Below, one piece after another: positions 11,582 through 24,013 of a stretch of 64,000 nt of DNA. The stretch lies in NCBI GenBank assembly GCA_009363875.1, contig CM018693.1:71718986-71782985 (forward strand), written 5' to 3'. Source of the DNA: Mikania micrantha (Eukaryota; Streptophyta; Magnoliopsida; Asterales; Asteraceae). A program made the position numbers and the translations under genes. Under the pieces are notes generated by a model that saw nothing but the letters and a program-made list of their open reading frames with translations, was not told where the DNA came from and made no database searches. The stretch's first letter is position 1; each line of letters opens with the position of its first letter.

Positions 11582-13131
11582 AAGTGAGTCAGAAATGAGA
11601 AAGGATACAATTGAATTTACATGATAAAGTTAGTAATATGTCCATACTACTAATATTATCATTCAATTGTAATATGAGCAGGTACACGTATAAGCAATTA
11701 ACTTATTAGCATACTTCTCATGTGAATATGTACGATATCTCATGATTTCACTCCACCAAACCTACACACTGACACTTTCCCGATATACCGAAGATAGCTT
11801 ATATATAGGGCATACAAAAGGGTCAAGCGAACTGCCAGCCCAGTCGCCAGCCCACCACCGCTTCGATATACCACGATCATGCCCTTGCTAGCATTTGGCA
11901 ATACCATTGTATTGATTTCCAAGTATGTTTCATTGATTAAGAATTCCATGATCTTTGATTTTTTCTCGTTAACCTATGTTAGTAAGTACTAAGCTTGTTA
12001 ACATGTAGAACTAAATCATACGTGTGCTCTACATTTTCTCGTTAACCTACTAACAATTGTTAACATGTAGAACTAAATCATACGTGTGCTCTACATTTTT
12101 CTCGTTAACCTATGTTAGTAAGTACTAAGCTTGTAATCACTTAAGACTACATAATATGATTGTTCACCTGATTGATTCACACACAATGATTGACTCATCT
12201 ATGATTGAATAACATAATGGTTGTATCTCATTTGTTTGACTAATGTTCAATGATTCCAGTTGCTCCCGGATCTTTACTTCAAATACGAATGCCGAATTCC
12301 CCCTGCCATACTGAAGATAGCTTATATATAGGGCTTACGTAGGGTCAAGCAAACTGCCTGCCCAGCCGACATCCCACCACCACTTCAGTATGCCAGAGCT
12401 TGGCCGCCATCTGTATTTGAAGCTAGGATCCCAACTCTTGATTGATTCATGATTGTCTCTTGAACTATGAATATGATTATGATTGTCTAAACCGAGGTTC
12501 TTGATTTACTCAAAATCATGACCTTAGGTTTTAGTATACGTGTCCTAGGTTAATTAACTTAGGTTCCCAATACTTTCAGTATTGAGTATAATGATTCTCC
12601 TTGTGTGAACTTCAACTAAAGAATACTTTTACACAGATTCTAAGTTATGAAGTCCTAGTGATGATGAATACATGATAATGATAACATGATGAGAATTTCA
12701 GATCAAAGATACTAAGAATACAGATCTTTGCCTCTAAAATCCTATGATAAACTCTGATTGAGAATTTCAGATCAAAGATACTAAGAATACAGATCTTTGC
12801 CTCTGAAATCCTATGATAAACTCTGATTGAGAATTTCAGATCAAAGATACTAAGAATACAGATCTTTGCCTCTGAAATCCTTTAATGAATATGTATTGAG
12901 AAATTTAGTTCGGTTTCTAAGATTATAGAATTCCGATCCAAATTTCTTGACTCGACATCTAGTCTCAGAAAAGTATCCCTAAGATCTTTCAAGCTTATTG
13001 TAGACTTAACGCTTAACTTAAGTTACTTAGATCCTAAGTATCCTCAGGCCTATAGCACTTAGTCCTATTGGGTAGCTTAGGTTATAGTCTAGGTCATTAA
13101 GTATTGGGTTTTTCCTAGTTCTCTACAACCT
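11582..13131 (-). other. A1 untranslated leader with two stem-loop cassettes
   Basis: Non-coding sequence between PBS and gag. It carries two copies of the TATATATA/CCCACCACC stem-loop cassette: stems 11781-11793 with 11861-11873, and 12304-12316 with 12382-12394. A threefold 69-bp tandem repeat follows at 12691-12885. Words such as CATACGTGTGCTCTACATTTTTCTC are also duplicated around 11960-12120. The A3 leader (37775-39475) has the same plan. No convincing ORF is present. Confidence 0.75.
12691..12885 (-). repeat. Tandem repeat, 69-bp period, three copies
   Basis: Copies begin at 12691, 12760 and 12829 with GAGAATTTCAGATCAAAGAT and each contains CAGATCTTTGCCTCT. The last copy diverges at its end. 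A related, more degenerate array lies at about 38020-38390 in the A3 leader. Confidence 0.9.
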
Positions 13132-13145
13132 TGGCTCTGATACCA
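13132..13145 (-). promoter_or_regulatory. Primer binding site of A1 (initiator Met tRNA)
   Basis: On the minus strand the bases read TGGTATCAGAGCCA, complementary to the 3' end of plant initiator-Met tRNA, three bases inside the LTR. This fixes the element's orientation and the 5' LTR boundary at 13149. Confidence 0.93.
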
Positions 13146-13148
13146 ACC

Positions 13149-16100
13149 TGTCACACCCCCTGCGCCGCTTGCGGAATCCACGGCGCGGTGACGATCGATG
13201 GTTGAATCATGCACAAGTATTGAATAAGAACAACCACAATGTATTACTAAGTTTCATAAAGTTTAGACCATTGTTTAGTTACAGACATTCAATTTATCTA
13301 CCAAAAGAATGACAACCACGGACCCAAAATATAGTTTACAAAATAAGACTTCAAACAAGACCATTAAACAATCAGGATTTAATGTGTTTCTAAATCCATC
13401 CTAGCTTATTTCTTCATATTGTTCTATCTTAAACGGTCTCCTTAGTTGTCCTTTAGAATGCCTTAAAAATGATTACCTGAAACACGTGAAAAATAACTGT
13501 CAACTACAAAAGTAGTTGGTGAGAACAATAGGTTTAACATTTGTAAATATGAATCTGCATTGTAAGGCATATGTATAGAACAATGAATGAAAATACATGG
13601 ATGGCTGCAACCAAAACTAACATCAAGTATGTATAATGTGTCCAAACAGTCAACAGACAGTTTGCTAGAAAACCAACATATAATCAAGTCCCAAACTACG
13701 TTTAGAGTCAGAAAAATTGTCAGTAAACGCATCAACACGAGCTGTATTAACGAGTTTACTCAGAAGACAACTCCGTGTTGACGTAACCCAGTCAATATGA
13801 CGTATGCTGGTAAACTAAATTAGCAGCAATTTCATATTATCGTAATGTAACCAATTCTGCAGTTAGCTTTTAAAACAATTTAAAAGCTAACTCCAGCTTT
13901 CGTATGTCCCAATGTGTCCGCTTTCCCTTGTTGTGATCACCCAGTACTAACGCTAAATGAATATGTAACTTGATGTATGTATAAGTTTGTTCACAACGAT
14001 GAACATCATGTTTTTGAAATACTTGGATTTGAAAACTTTGGTTGAATGCCTTGTTTGAATACCATGATTTGAAAATCTTGCTTGAATACCATGAATTGAA
14101 ATCCTTTGATTGGATACCATCATGAAAACTATTGAATTGTATCCCTTGTTTTGAAACCTTTGATTTAATACTCAGAATAGAGTCCCTGTGTAATAACAAG
14201 GTTTATAAAGTATCATTTTATCGAAAACGCAAGATTTTAGTAAAAGAGTTTATACAAGTTATTCCTTAAAAGTATTTATCATTTATAAAACCATTTATGT
14301 AAAATTGGTGTAAAACAGTTTAGTGAACCTTTTATAAAACCTTTTAGTAGAAATTGTTTAACAGTTGATAAAACCATTATAAACAGTTGATAAATCCTTT
14401 GAAAAACAGTTGAGAAATCCCTTAGATTTCTAAAATGAACCTGTAACAGTTGAACAGTAGCATAAATCCTGTATATGAAATATGATTTGCATAAAGAATG
14501 TTTGATCACATGTTCCACCCCAAAACAGTTGAAAAACAGTAAAAGAGGGGCTAATGTTCTGACCTGTCTGCAGTAGACTCTGAACTATAACAAGTAGCAA
14601 GTAGCAAACAAGACTTCTAAATGGTTCCTATATCATTGTAATCATACATAAGATATAAGATTTATGATTGTATAGACTTTGATTTATTGATTGACTTGCG
14701 TTATCATGGTCTTGATTAACTCTTGATTACATGTTCTCATGTTTAAGAGGGTTGTATGAATTTGAATATCATGATTGAGTCACTTGATTGATACTTGATT
14801 CATGAAAAAGAAGTGTCATGTTCTTTTATGCACAACTTGTTTGCATAAAATAACAAGTGTTGATAAATTTGATAACCATTGTTTAACATGTAGTTTGAAG
14901 ATATGTTAAAGTGTTTTAGACCCTTGTGATTATGACTTGATCTCATAATTAGGTTGAATTAAACCTAAACCGAATAAGATCCTTTCATAATTAATGAGTA
15001 AAAAGGCCAAGATTGGGCCGAGATATAATTCCATGGGCCAATCTCTTCCTATTGGGCCTAAGCATTGGTTATTGGGCCTTGGGCATGAGTATGAGCCAAA
15101 TTGAAATCTTATGGGCCAATTCAACTTAAAGTTGGGCTTGAGTTGAAATCATGGTGAGCTAATCAATAAATGTTTGGGTTAACCAATCGGGCTACATATG
15201 ACTAATGGGCCGAGAATACTATTGAGCTTGATTTAATCATGTGGATCAAATGGAATAGCATGGACCGAACTAAAGGAAAGCTGGGTTGTCGACCGGTTTA
15301 CAAGGGTGGCAGCGAACCCTTGGGTTCGGTTGATCTAGGTTCGGTCATGTCTTAGCATGGGGTTCAGCTAATGATGTGATGATCAAGGGTTCGCATGGCT
15401 GCAACCTAGGTTCGGTGAAGGCTGAGAGGTTTGGCTAAAAATTGGCTCGCCTTCATGGTTCGGCTCGTATGGTTCTCTAGCAGCCAACACCCATAGGTTC
15501 GTGGCCCTGTTAAGTTCGTCTGAGTCATCATAGGTTCGCCCGGAGTCAAAGGTTCGTCTAGATTGGTTCGGGGCTTGAAGGTTCGTCGGTCATGGAGGCT
15601 CGGCTGATGCATGGGTTCGCCCTGAGCTCTAAGGTTCGTGATTTCATGCATGAGGGTTCGTCTGAATGAAAATGGTTCGTCTACATGCAGGGGTTCGGCT
15701 GATGACTGGTAGGCTCATTCTCATGGAAGGTTCGCCTATAGACCGAGGGTTCGGCAGGCTGATCAGCGAACCATGCAAGGTTCGGCCGCCTCCCTAGGGT
15801 TCGGCAAGCTGTCGAGCAGGTTCGGCCAGGTCTACGCTCCACGAACCCTGGTTCAACCCATCCTCTTCCTCGAACCAATCCAGTCCCAGATCCTTACTTA
15901 GGTTTGTCTCATGCTGTGATAGGTTACTAGGGTTGCGAAACTCAAATGGTGATGCAAGAACCGGTTATGTGTGTGTATCAACACCCACGAATAAAACCCT
16001 CTTTTTCAGAATTTTCGTGGCTTCATACCTCGAGTTTGGCCGGACAAATCCGCAGATATGTTGTACTTCCTTGTAGTACTCGTCGAGGGCTTCTCGTCTT

Positions 16101-16669
16101 TTTGATGAGTTTCAAAATTGTAAAAATGTAAAATAAATTAATTCACTTATTTTTACTCTTCGTTCGAAATCCGACCGTTAAACAAATACAATTACATGTA
16201 TACCCGTAATCGCTTACGTTTTTCGATCGTGTTATTTATTTATTGTCGTTCAATCATAATTATAAGTTCAACATTCGTATCGTTATGGATCGTCACCCAT
16301 AATTATACTCAGTCTCGCTTACGTATTACGATTTTGTTTAATTAATTCGTTTGTCATAATATTCGTCTAAACACTACGCACCAACACTATCCCATTACAC
16401 CGAACGCAGTATATGTATAGGGTATACCCCAGAGTGCAGCTACCTGCCTTATCTGACGCCGTCCCACCACTGTTTCGATATAATACGATACTGTTCTTGC
16501 CTAGCGGAATCGACTGTAAATACGTAATACATACTTGTTCCTATTTAATAAGATCCTGTAACACATAAACACAATCATGAACATATGAATCACATTGACT
16601 GATTGGGCATGAATACACATTGTTCTAACACTGTTTACGACTACCATGACTAAATGTACAGATGTTACA
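13149..16669 (-). repeat. A1 5' LTR, promoter-deleted
   Basis: Starts TGTCACACCCCC on the plus strand and ends GATGTTACA. It is close to the left copy throughout, but between 16097 and 16098 it lacks the 253 bp equal to 6158-6410. The junction has TTC microhomology. The missing piece contains the TATA box, its palindrome and the start-site region, so this LTR should not drive A1 transcription. Candidate intron: donor GT at 16027-16028, acceptor AG at 13477-13478 (minus strand). GGTTCG array at about 15290-15900 and TGGGCC array at about 15000-15240. Hairpin around 13865-13895. Confidence 0.9.
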
Positions 16670-19627
16670 ATAAACTTATTTCGGTCTATCAAGGATGTGT
16701 CAGTGATATGGTTTAGTGGGGTTTGGATTGGGAATTTGATAACTAATGGGAATAAATAATAAAATAATGGAAAGCATTGTTAAAATAATCACGCGATGGT
16801 GAGGTTACGAATATAAATTTAATGTGAATATTATTTCAGAAATATTAAACTTAATAATGTATTCGCGTGGGTGACGATTCGCACGAATATAATTATTAGG
16901 AATAATATACTGAAACGATATTCCTATATCGTAAATCGAATCGAAATACAATACGAACGATGGATTCGGAAAGGTGACAATCTTTACGAATTCGTACGTG
17001 AGTAACGCATTTCGATGAGATAACCGAAATAATACCGAACGATATTAAATTAAGAAAAAGAATTTAAAAACATTTATTAGGAATCACAATCTTAACCGAA
17101 ATTGAATAAAATCGTTTTATTAAATAAATACTTAAACGATAATAAATAAAACCATTTTATGAAATGAATTCAATTAAAATCTTTGTGTTAAACAAAATTT
17201 AATTATATAAACGTTTCATGTTTTAAATATATTCTACGTTAAAAACCGAGCAATTTGATAATGTTAACGCGAAATAAACGGAACCGAGCACACGGGAAAG
17301 ACGCGTGGTATAAATGGTGGAGACTCCTTCTTTTTCTTCTTCATTTCTCACAAGTTCACTCTCTCAGTAGAAGCTCCAAACCGTCACCTCTTTCTCTCTC
17401 TAACTTCTCTCTAACTTATCTCACTCAAAACTCAACCATTTCACAAAATCTTGGTGCCAAAACTTTCGTGTGATCGAGGAGAACAAGAATCTACGAAGGT
17501 TCCGAGCTGTGGATCGAGTTTTGAAGGTAAATCGCGAGTTTTACGTTTTGTTTTCTCACTCTAAAACAACCGATCTATATCACCACTTTTTTAAATGATT
17601 TCTACACATGGAAACCTTAAAAACGAACTAGTATGAGATGTGGAAGCCATGAAAACAGCCCTGCAACAGCTTAGGGTTCGATGATGATGATGATGAAGAA
17701 CTTGGTTCGTGAGGCGCAGGTCGGCCGAACCCTAAGGGTGGCCGAACCTACGGTGGCCGAGCCCTATGGTGGCCGAACCTCCCATTCACCGAACCTTAGA
17801 TCGCCGAACCAAGATCATTACCGAACCCTAAGTGGGTCGAACCTGAGATGGACGAACCTAGAGCCACGAACCAGAGCTGCAAAACCCTTGGATGACCGAA
17901 CCTATAAGCGACTGAACCCTAAGTGGGCCGGACCTGAGGGGCTACGAACCTGATGAGGCCGAACCTGAAGGTGGCCGAACTAATAGCAGCGAACCTAATG
18001 TGGCTGAACCATGAGGCTGTCGAGCTTTAGGCTTTTGGAACTAAGGAGAATGAGTACACTAACACATGCAATTAAGGATAAACAAGGGAACATGAGTGTA
18101 TGCATGAATGTTTTAAGAACAACCACCTTTCTCATAATATACATAGGTTTTAAATTATGAATTTACATAATTTGAACATTTTATATGAATAACCTAAGTA
18201 TAATTTTCTTAAACTTAAATTAGATTTTAATAACTTAAATCATGGTAGTCATTTTGAATAAACATGTATGCATGTATAGATATGTGTATGATTAAGGTTA
18301 TCACCTTTTAGTATACATATCTATGGGGGTGCACATAAGATTTCACATTTAGTTTATCATCACTGTATAATTAAAACTAACAAGTTTAAATTATATTTTG
18401 ATGATAATAACTTTCGTAGCAACAAGTGCTCATTTTAACTTAGATAAAGTAAACTAAGTTAATGACACACTTATGGATTTAAGATAAACATGTATAGACA
18501 CTTAATAATGATCAAACTTATATACTTATGAACACGAAACATACGATAAATACAGGTTGTTGAGTTGTCTCTGATTTCACATACGTGAGCGCGCATACTA
18601 CAAAACACTGAATCTAAGACATTCAGGTGAGTTCTCATGACCTCCTTTTAAATTGTTTTCTTTTTAAACTCGAAGGTGGAACATGTATACCAAATTGATA
18701 TTATTTTGATAACAAATGGGTGACACCTGGATTATCAATATGATATTCATATTATTGAATTGTTATTGATTATGGATTGACACAGATTATCACATTTCAT
18801 GGGTCGTTGTTGTTGAGTTGACTTTAGTCCTCCGCAATGATTGAGTTACTGTTGTTGAGTTGACTTCGGTCCTCCCCGATGATTCCACTATCGGTTGAGT
18901 TGACTAAGGTCCTCCGCAGTGCATTGTATTGTCACTTATGATTATTAGGAATGTCGTTGATCGAGTTGACTTCGGTTTTCCGCGATGATTCCATTTACCG
19001 TTGGTTGAGTTGACTAAGGTCCTCCGCGGTACATTACATTGAGATAATTATGATGAATGTTGGTTATTGATGATGGATGTGAATTTCTCTTGATTTATCT
19101 AATCGATGTGTTTGGTTGTGTTTGATTGACTCTACTTGAATGATTATATGCAATTACTTGGATTACTTGGTTGTTGTGTTTTGGCAGAGCTGGATTATCT
19201 CACAGGTTCACATGTGTATTTTCTTGAAAACTATAAACTTTTATAAACACTTATAAATATTTTTGAAAAAATAAAAACTTATGATTAATCACCAACTACT
19301 TCGTAGTTGACACTTGATTTTTTACATGTTTCAGGGAATGAAGAAAATTAGGTTGAGGAGGATGGTCTCATACTTTTGGACATCATCACTTAGGATCTCG
19401 AACTTAGCTAAAATTAACTGGATTACTAAAGACTAGTGTTTAGTTAATTTAGCTAATCTTTTGGTGTAAATTGTTGTATTTAAATCATGATGAACATGAT
19501 TTTTGTGTAATTACTTTGGTTGATTTAATTGATATGTGATGATTTATTTAGATGCCCACGAGCTTATGAACAATCTACACATCCCTCGTGGCATCCCGAC
19601 GTTTCCGCCATCGGTCGGGGTGTTACA
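16670..19627 (+). repeat. LTR fragment of family E, plus strand
   Basis: Right-hand part of an LTR ending CGGGGTGTTACA at 19627; its left part is off-window because A1 lies in it. Features in order: a GTGACGATTCGCACGAA motif (16872), a TATA box TATAAAT (17309-17315) and a CT-rich leader. Then come a candidate donor GAAG|GTAAAT (GT at 17527-17528), a CGAACC array (about 17690-18030), the GTTGAC repeat array (18810-19040) and the hairpin AACTAC-TTC-GTAGTT, followed by acceptor TTTCAG (AG 19333-19334). A GC-rich hairpin CCGAC/GTCGG (about 19596-19616) sits at the end. GGCCCA words are not seen. Probably a solo LTR or element end inserted in the 3' LTR of C. Confidence 0.75.
18810..19040 (+). repeat. 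GAGTTGACT..GGTCCTCCGC repeat array
   Basis: Five imperfect units beginning near 18813, 18852, 18893, 18962 and 19002 share GAGTTGACT followed by GGTCCTCCGC or close variants. Unit length is 33-69 bp. The GTTGAC word is also the core of the repeats at 27414-27661 in B1. Confidence 0.8.
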
Positions 19628-19823
19628 TGTATGTTATCGTTTCACATTTTAGCATTATCAGTATATCAGTATTGTGTGTGTTGTATGTCAATATTGAGCT
19701 TCTGTTGAGTTTCTACACTATTCACTGAACTGTTTAACATTGAATTATCACAAAATAGTTTACAAGTAAGTTCCGTACAATTATCAACTGTACAATCCTT
19801 CTGTTCAGACACTGGGTGTCACA
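19628..19823 (-). repeat. 3' LTR remnant of element C
   Basis: Lies between the E LTR end and the C polypurine tract. On the minus strand it starts TGTGACACCCAGTGTC. Only ~196 bp remain here; the rest is displaced to the left of the window by E. Confidence 0.65.
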
Positions 19824-19859
19824 GTTTCCCCTTGTTAGAGAAATTTCGGCACGAAATTT
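19824..19859 (-). promoter_or_regulatory. Polypurine tract and end-of-pol hairpin of C
   Basis: The minus strand reads AACAAGGGGAAAC directly before TGTGACA, the plus-strand primer position for reverse transcription. Beside it lies AATTTCG-GCA-CGAAATT (plus-strand reading), the same 7-bp palindrome seen at pol ends of F, A1 and A3, with one loop base changed. Confidence 0.8.
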
Positions 19860-22800
19860 AAGAATCATTGTCGGGCACGACTTTCTTTGTAAACAGGTGG
19901 GGATACTTAGATTTCATGTGGTCCTGACGCTCCCAAGTAAACTCTGGGCCGCATTTGGAATTCCACCGAACCTTAACTATTGTATTACGTCTTCGTTTCA
20001 GTTTTTAACTTCATGATCCATAATCTCCATAGGTTCCTCGATGAAGTGTAATTGTTCATCTATATGAATCTCTTCTATCGGTATGATAAAAGACTCATCA
20101 GTTAAGCATTTCTTAAGATTTGAAACATGAAATACATCATGCACACCGCTGAGTTCATCTGGTAATCTCAGTCTATACTCCACAGGACCAATTCGTTTAA
20201 TCACGTCGAACGGTCCGACGTATCGCTGTGCTAGCTTGCCTTTAACTCCAAAATGAACTGCACCTTTCCAAGGGAACACTTTCAACATGAATCGGTCTCC
20301 AACTTGAAATTCCAATGGCTTGCGACATTTGTCCGCGTAGCTCTTTTGGCAGCTTCTCGCAACTTGTAACTTTTGTTGGATCTGGGCGATCTTACAATTG
20401 GTTTCCAGTATAAGCTCAGGCCCAGTTATTCTGTTACATCCTACTTTGGTCCAACAAATCAGTGACTAGAATTTCCAACCATACAATGTTTCTAACGGAG
20501 CGCATCCGATGCTTCTATGATAACTGTTATTGTAGGAGAATTGAATCAGTGGTAGGTGTGAGTCTCAATTCCCACCGATATCCAAGACACACGTCCTTAG
20601 CATATCCTCTAGGGTTTGGATTGTATGTTCTCTTTGTCCATCCGTTTGTGGATGGTAAGCGGTACTCAAGATTACACTTGTCCCTAGGGATTTATGTAAT
20701 GATTGCCAGAACCGTGATGTAAATCGAATATCTCGGTCGGAAATAATGGACAATGGCATACCATGACGTACCACTATTTCGTTTATGCACAGTCATGCCA
20801 GCTTCTCCATTGTATAATTCTCACGCATCGATAAGAAATGAGCAGGTTTGGTCAAACAATCAATAATAACCCAAATTGTATCGTGACCACTAGAAGTGCG
20901 AGGTAGCTTGGTATTGAAATCCATTGTTATTTGTTCCCACTTCCATTGCAGAATCTCAGGCTGTTCCAGCAAACTAGATGGTTTCTGGTGTTCCTCTTTT
21001 ACCCTTGGACACGTTAGACACCGGCCGACGTACTCAGCTACGTCTTTCTTCATTACCGGCCATCAATAAAACCTACTAATATCTTGGTACATTTTATCGG
21101 AACCAGGATGCACAGAGTATCGGGTCTTGTGCAACTCGTCGAGGATGAGTTTTCTAAGTTCATCTAGCGCAAGAATCCACACTCGTTCCTGGTAGTATAT
21201 AACTCCATCCTGCTTAGTTTCAAATTGTCTTTCAACTCCACAGTCAAGTTCTTTCTTCAAGTTTCCTTGTTCGACTATTTGTTGTTGGGCTTGTATGATC
21301 TTGTCACGTAATCTCGCTTGTACCATCATTCCCATTGCTCTTACACACAAAGGTTTGATCCTTTCCTTCCGGCTTAAAGCATCGGCCACAACGTTAGCGT
21401 TGCCCGGATGGTACTTAATCACACAGTCATAATCATTCAGAAGCTCAACCCAACGTTGCTATCACATGTTGAGTTCCTTCTGATAAAATATGTGTTGTAA
21501 ACTCTTGTGATCAGTAAAGATGGTACATTTAGTGCCATACAAGTAATGTCTCCAAATTTTCAAAGCGAAAAATACTGCTCCCAGTTCCAAGTCATGTAGT
21601 TCTTCTTGTGTATCTTCAATTGTCTTGATGCGTAAGCGATAACTTTTTCTTGTTGCATCAATACACAGCCGAGTCCCTGGTGGGAAGCATCACAATACAC
21701 TACAAAGTCATCATTAGCTTCTGGGAGAGTTAGAATTGGAGCATCACACAACTTCTGCTTTAATGTTTGGAAAGCATCTTCTTGTTTCTGTTCCCAAACA
21801 AACGGTTCACTCTTCTAAGTTAGCTTGGTAAGTGGCAAGGCTATCTTAGAAAAGTTTGAAATAAATCTTCTATAAAAACCTGCCAAACCCAGAAATGACC
21901 GTATATCCTTTGGCGTTGTCGGAGTATCCCAGTTTTTTATCACTTCATTCTTGGCAGGGTCGACATGAATTCCTTCACTGTTAATCACATGATCCAAGAA
22001 CTGAACTTCTCTTAGCCAAAATTCACTTTTTGGGAATTTAGCATAGAGTTGCTCATTCTTTAATAGTTCCAAGATCTTTTTGAGATATTGTTCGTGTTCA
22101 ACTTCACTCCAGGAATAAATCAGAATGTCGTCAATGAAGAAAATGACAAACTGATTTATATACGACTTACACATACGGTTCATCAGATCTATGAAAATCG
22201 CTGGTGCATTTGTCAATCAAAGGTCATCACCATGAACTCGTAATGCCCGCATCTAGTTCGGAAAGCCGTCTTTGGGATATATTCGTCTTGAATCCTGAGC
22301 TGATGATAACCAGATCGTAGATCGATCTTCGAGAAGTATCGCGCTCCTTGTAATTGATCAAATGAATCATCAATCCTCGGAAAAGAATACCGATTAATGA
22401 TGGATAGTTTATTCAGCTCCCTATAATCTATGCACATTCGAAAGGTTCCATGCTTCTTCTTTACGAACAAAACTGGAGCTCCCCATGGCGAGTAGCTCGG
22501 GCGAATGAAACCTTTCTCTAATAATTCTTGTAACTGATTTGGCAATTCCTGCATCTCGGATGGTGCTAATCTATAAGGAGACTTAGCTATAGGAGTCGCT
22601 CCAGGAATTAAATCACTACGAAACTCTACTGGACGCATCGGTGTCAATCCCGGTAGGTCGTCGGGAAACACTTCCGCATACTCCTTCACTACTGGCACAT
22701 CTTGTACCTTGATCTTGTTCTTCTCCTTTTCCACCACATATGCACGGAAGGCTACACACTGCTTCCTCAAATACTTATGCGCTTTCATGCACGAAATGAT

Positions 22801-23531
22801 CTTGACACCGCTTTTCGCTTGATCTCCCCGTAATTCTACTACTTGATCATCCGTCATCGGGATACGAAGCAGATTCTCGGAACAGACTATTTCAGCTCGG
22901 TTAAGGGATAACCAGTCCATTCCTATGATTATGTCAAAACTACCCAATTCCATTGGTATTAAATCGATGGTGAATGATTGATCATTTAGTATTAATGGGC
23001 AGTTTCTAAGTGTAGTGTGTACTACGATTTGTTTACAGTCAGCTACTTCTATTGTTTAAGGGGAATTTAAAAGTTCCTCAGTATGACTAAGTTTACAAGA
23101 AAAATAAGAAGAGATAAAACTCTGATCCGCACAAGTGTCAAATAAAACAGATGCATAAAAATTATGTAAAAGGAACGCACTAGTGACCACATTCGGCTCC
23201 TGACGAGCATTTAGTGATCCTAAAGCAAAAGCCCTTCCACGAGGTGCTTGAACTCCCGGTTGCATCTTATTCGGGCAGTTCTTGGAGCAATGGCCCATTT
23301 CACCACAGTTGAAGCATCCTCTATTGTTATTGTTGATCTTGTTGGGATTGGGAGGAGGAGGTAGTGCTAAGCCAGCATTGTTCACTGCCGGTGTAGTACA
23401 ACAGTTTTGAACCCAATGGCCCATCCAGCCACAGCTTGTACATTGCGTACACTGTGTTGTGGAAGATTGGTGAAACTTACAACGTGCACACAAATGATGT
23501 ATCCTAGTGTAGGATTTGGATGCAGTTTTTG
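19860..23531 (-). pseudogene. pol: Element C pol and gag C-terminus, heavily degenerate
   Basis: Fragments in order on the minus strand: gag zinc knuckles (CTSCGWMGHWVQNC, CFNCGEMGHCSKNC) and protease site altered to FDTCADQS (23056-23493); RT first half (22213-22953); RT second half with FIDD (21815-22216); RNase H (21560-21751); integrase zinc region (21063-21422), DDE core (20565-21053) and GPY/chromodomain region (19998-20315). I read at least eight lesions: a one-base frameshift near 22213, TAG near 21815, a short deletion near 21595, TGA-TAG near 21460, TGA near 21062, TGA near 20795, and further stops near 20467 and 20000. The protein is related to A3 but clearly a different lineage. 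The gag N-terminus is at 60875-61703. Confidence 0.9.
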
Positions 23532-24013
23532 TGTTAGTATCCTGATAGCATCAGCTTCAGTTGTTGAATTAAAGACTGAAGACTGTAGTTGAGTTGAAGT
23601 GAAGATCAAAGATGTTTTTGTTATTGTGTTTGTTTAGTTTAATGTTATTTTGTTTAGTTTGTATTTTTTTTGAACTTTGTAAATTTGACTAAGTGTTGCT
23701 TCATCGATACTAATGAAATCGATAGCGATAACATCGATACGATTAGTATCGACACTAGTCACCATCGATACTAAAAGTATCGATGGAATGTCTATAAATA
23801 GGCTAGTCTCGATACTAATTGTATCGATCTTGTGCATAATTCTAATTCTGAATTTTGTAGTTTCTCTCTGATTGTACAAACTGAATTCCAAATATTAATA
23901 CAAGAAGAATGATTTTGATTCATTGATTTGTTCTTATTCCACTTGTTTAAATTTTTGTTCGAACATGATTATATGGATTCCGCACATAGTGTTATGTTAT
24001 ACCAGATCATTTA
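23532..24013 (+). repeat. 5' LTR of X, first part
   Basis: Starts TGTTAGTATCC. It contains several CGATACTA/TAGTATCG words (about 23703-23786), a TATA box CTATAAATAGG (near 23793-23803) and a TGGATTCCGCAC word (about 23970-23981). It resumes after B1 at 32603 and ends near 32623 with CGGACCTACA. The last five bases (24009-24013, ATTTA) are the target copy for B1. The 3' LTR has a comparable TATA box and ending but is otherwise hard to align. Confidence 0.7.

Larger units (their letters stand above)
3526..16669 (-). mobile_element. Element A1: degenerate Ty3/gypsy (Tekay-like), minus strand, left end outside window
   Basis: Two A-family LTRs flank a minus-strand gag-pol. The 3' LTR runs from the window's left side to 6986, is interrupted by F, and resumes at 3526. 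The 5' LTR is 13149-16669. Between them are the PBS (13132-13145), a leader (11582-13131), gag (10208-11581) and pol (7020-10207). The element shares its layout and most of its protein sequence with A3 but has several stops and at least one frameshift. The right flank after 16669 begins ATAAA, the expected 5-bp duplication, whose partner is off-window. Confidence 0.9.

Noticed and set aside
12691..12885. CRISPR-like regular repeats in leaders and LTRs
   Set aside because: Repeats are directly tandem or have degenerate spacers, in a eukaryotic retrotransposon context with no cas genes.
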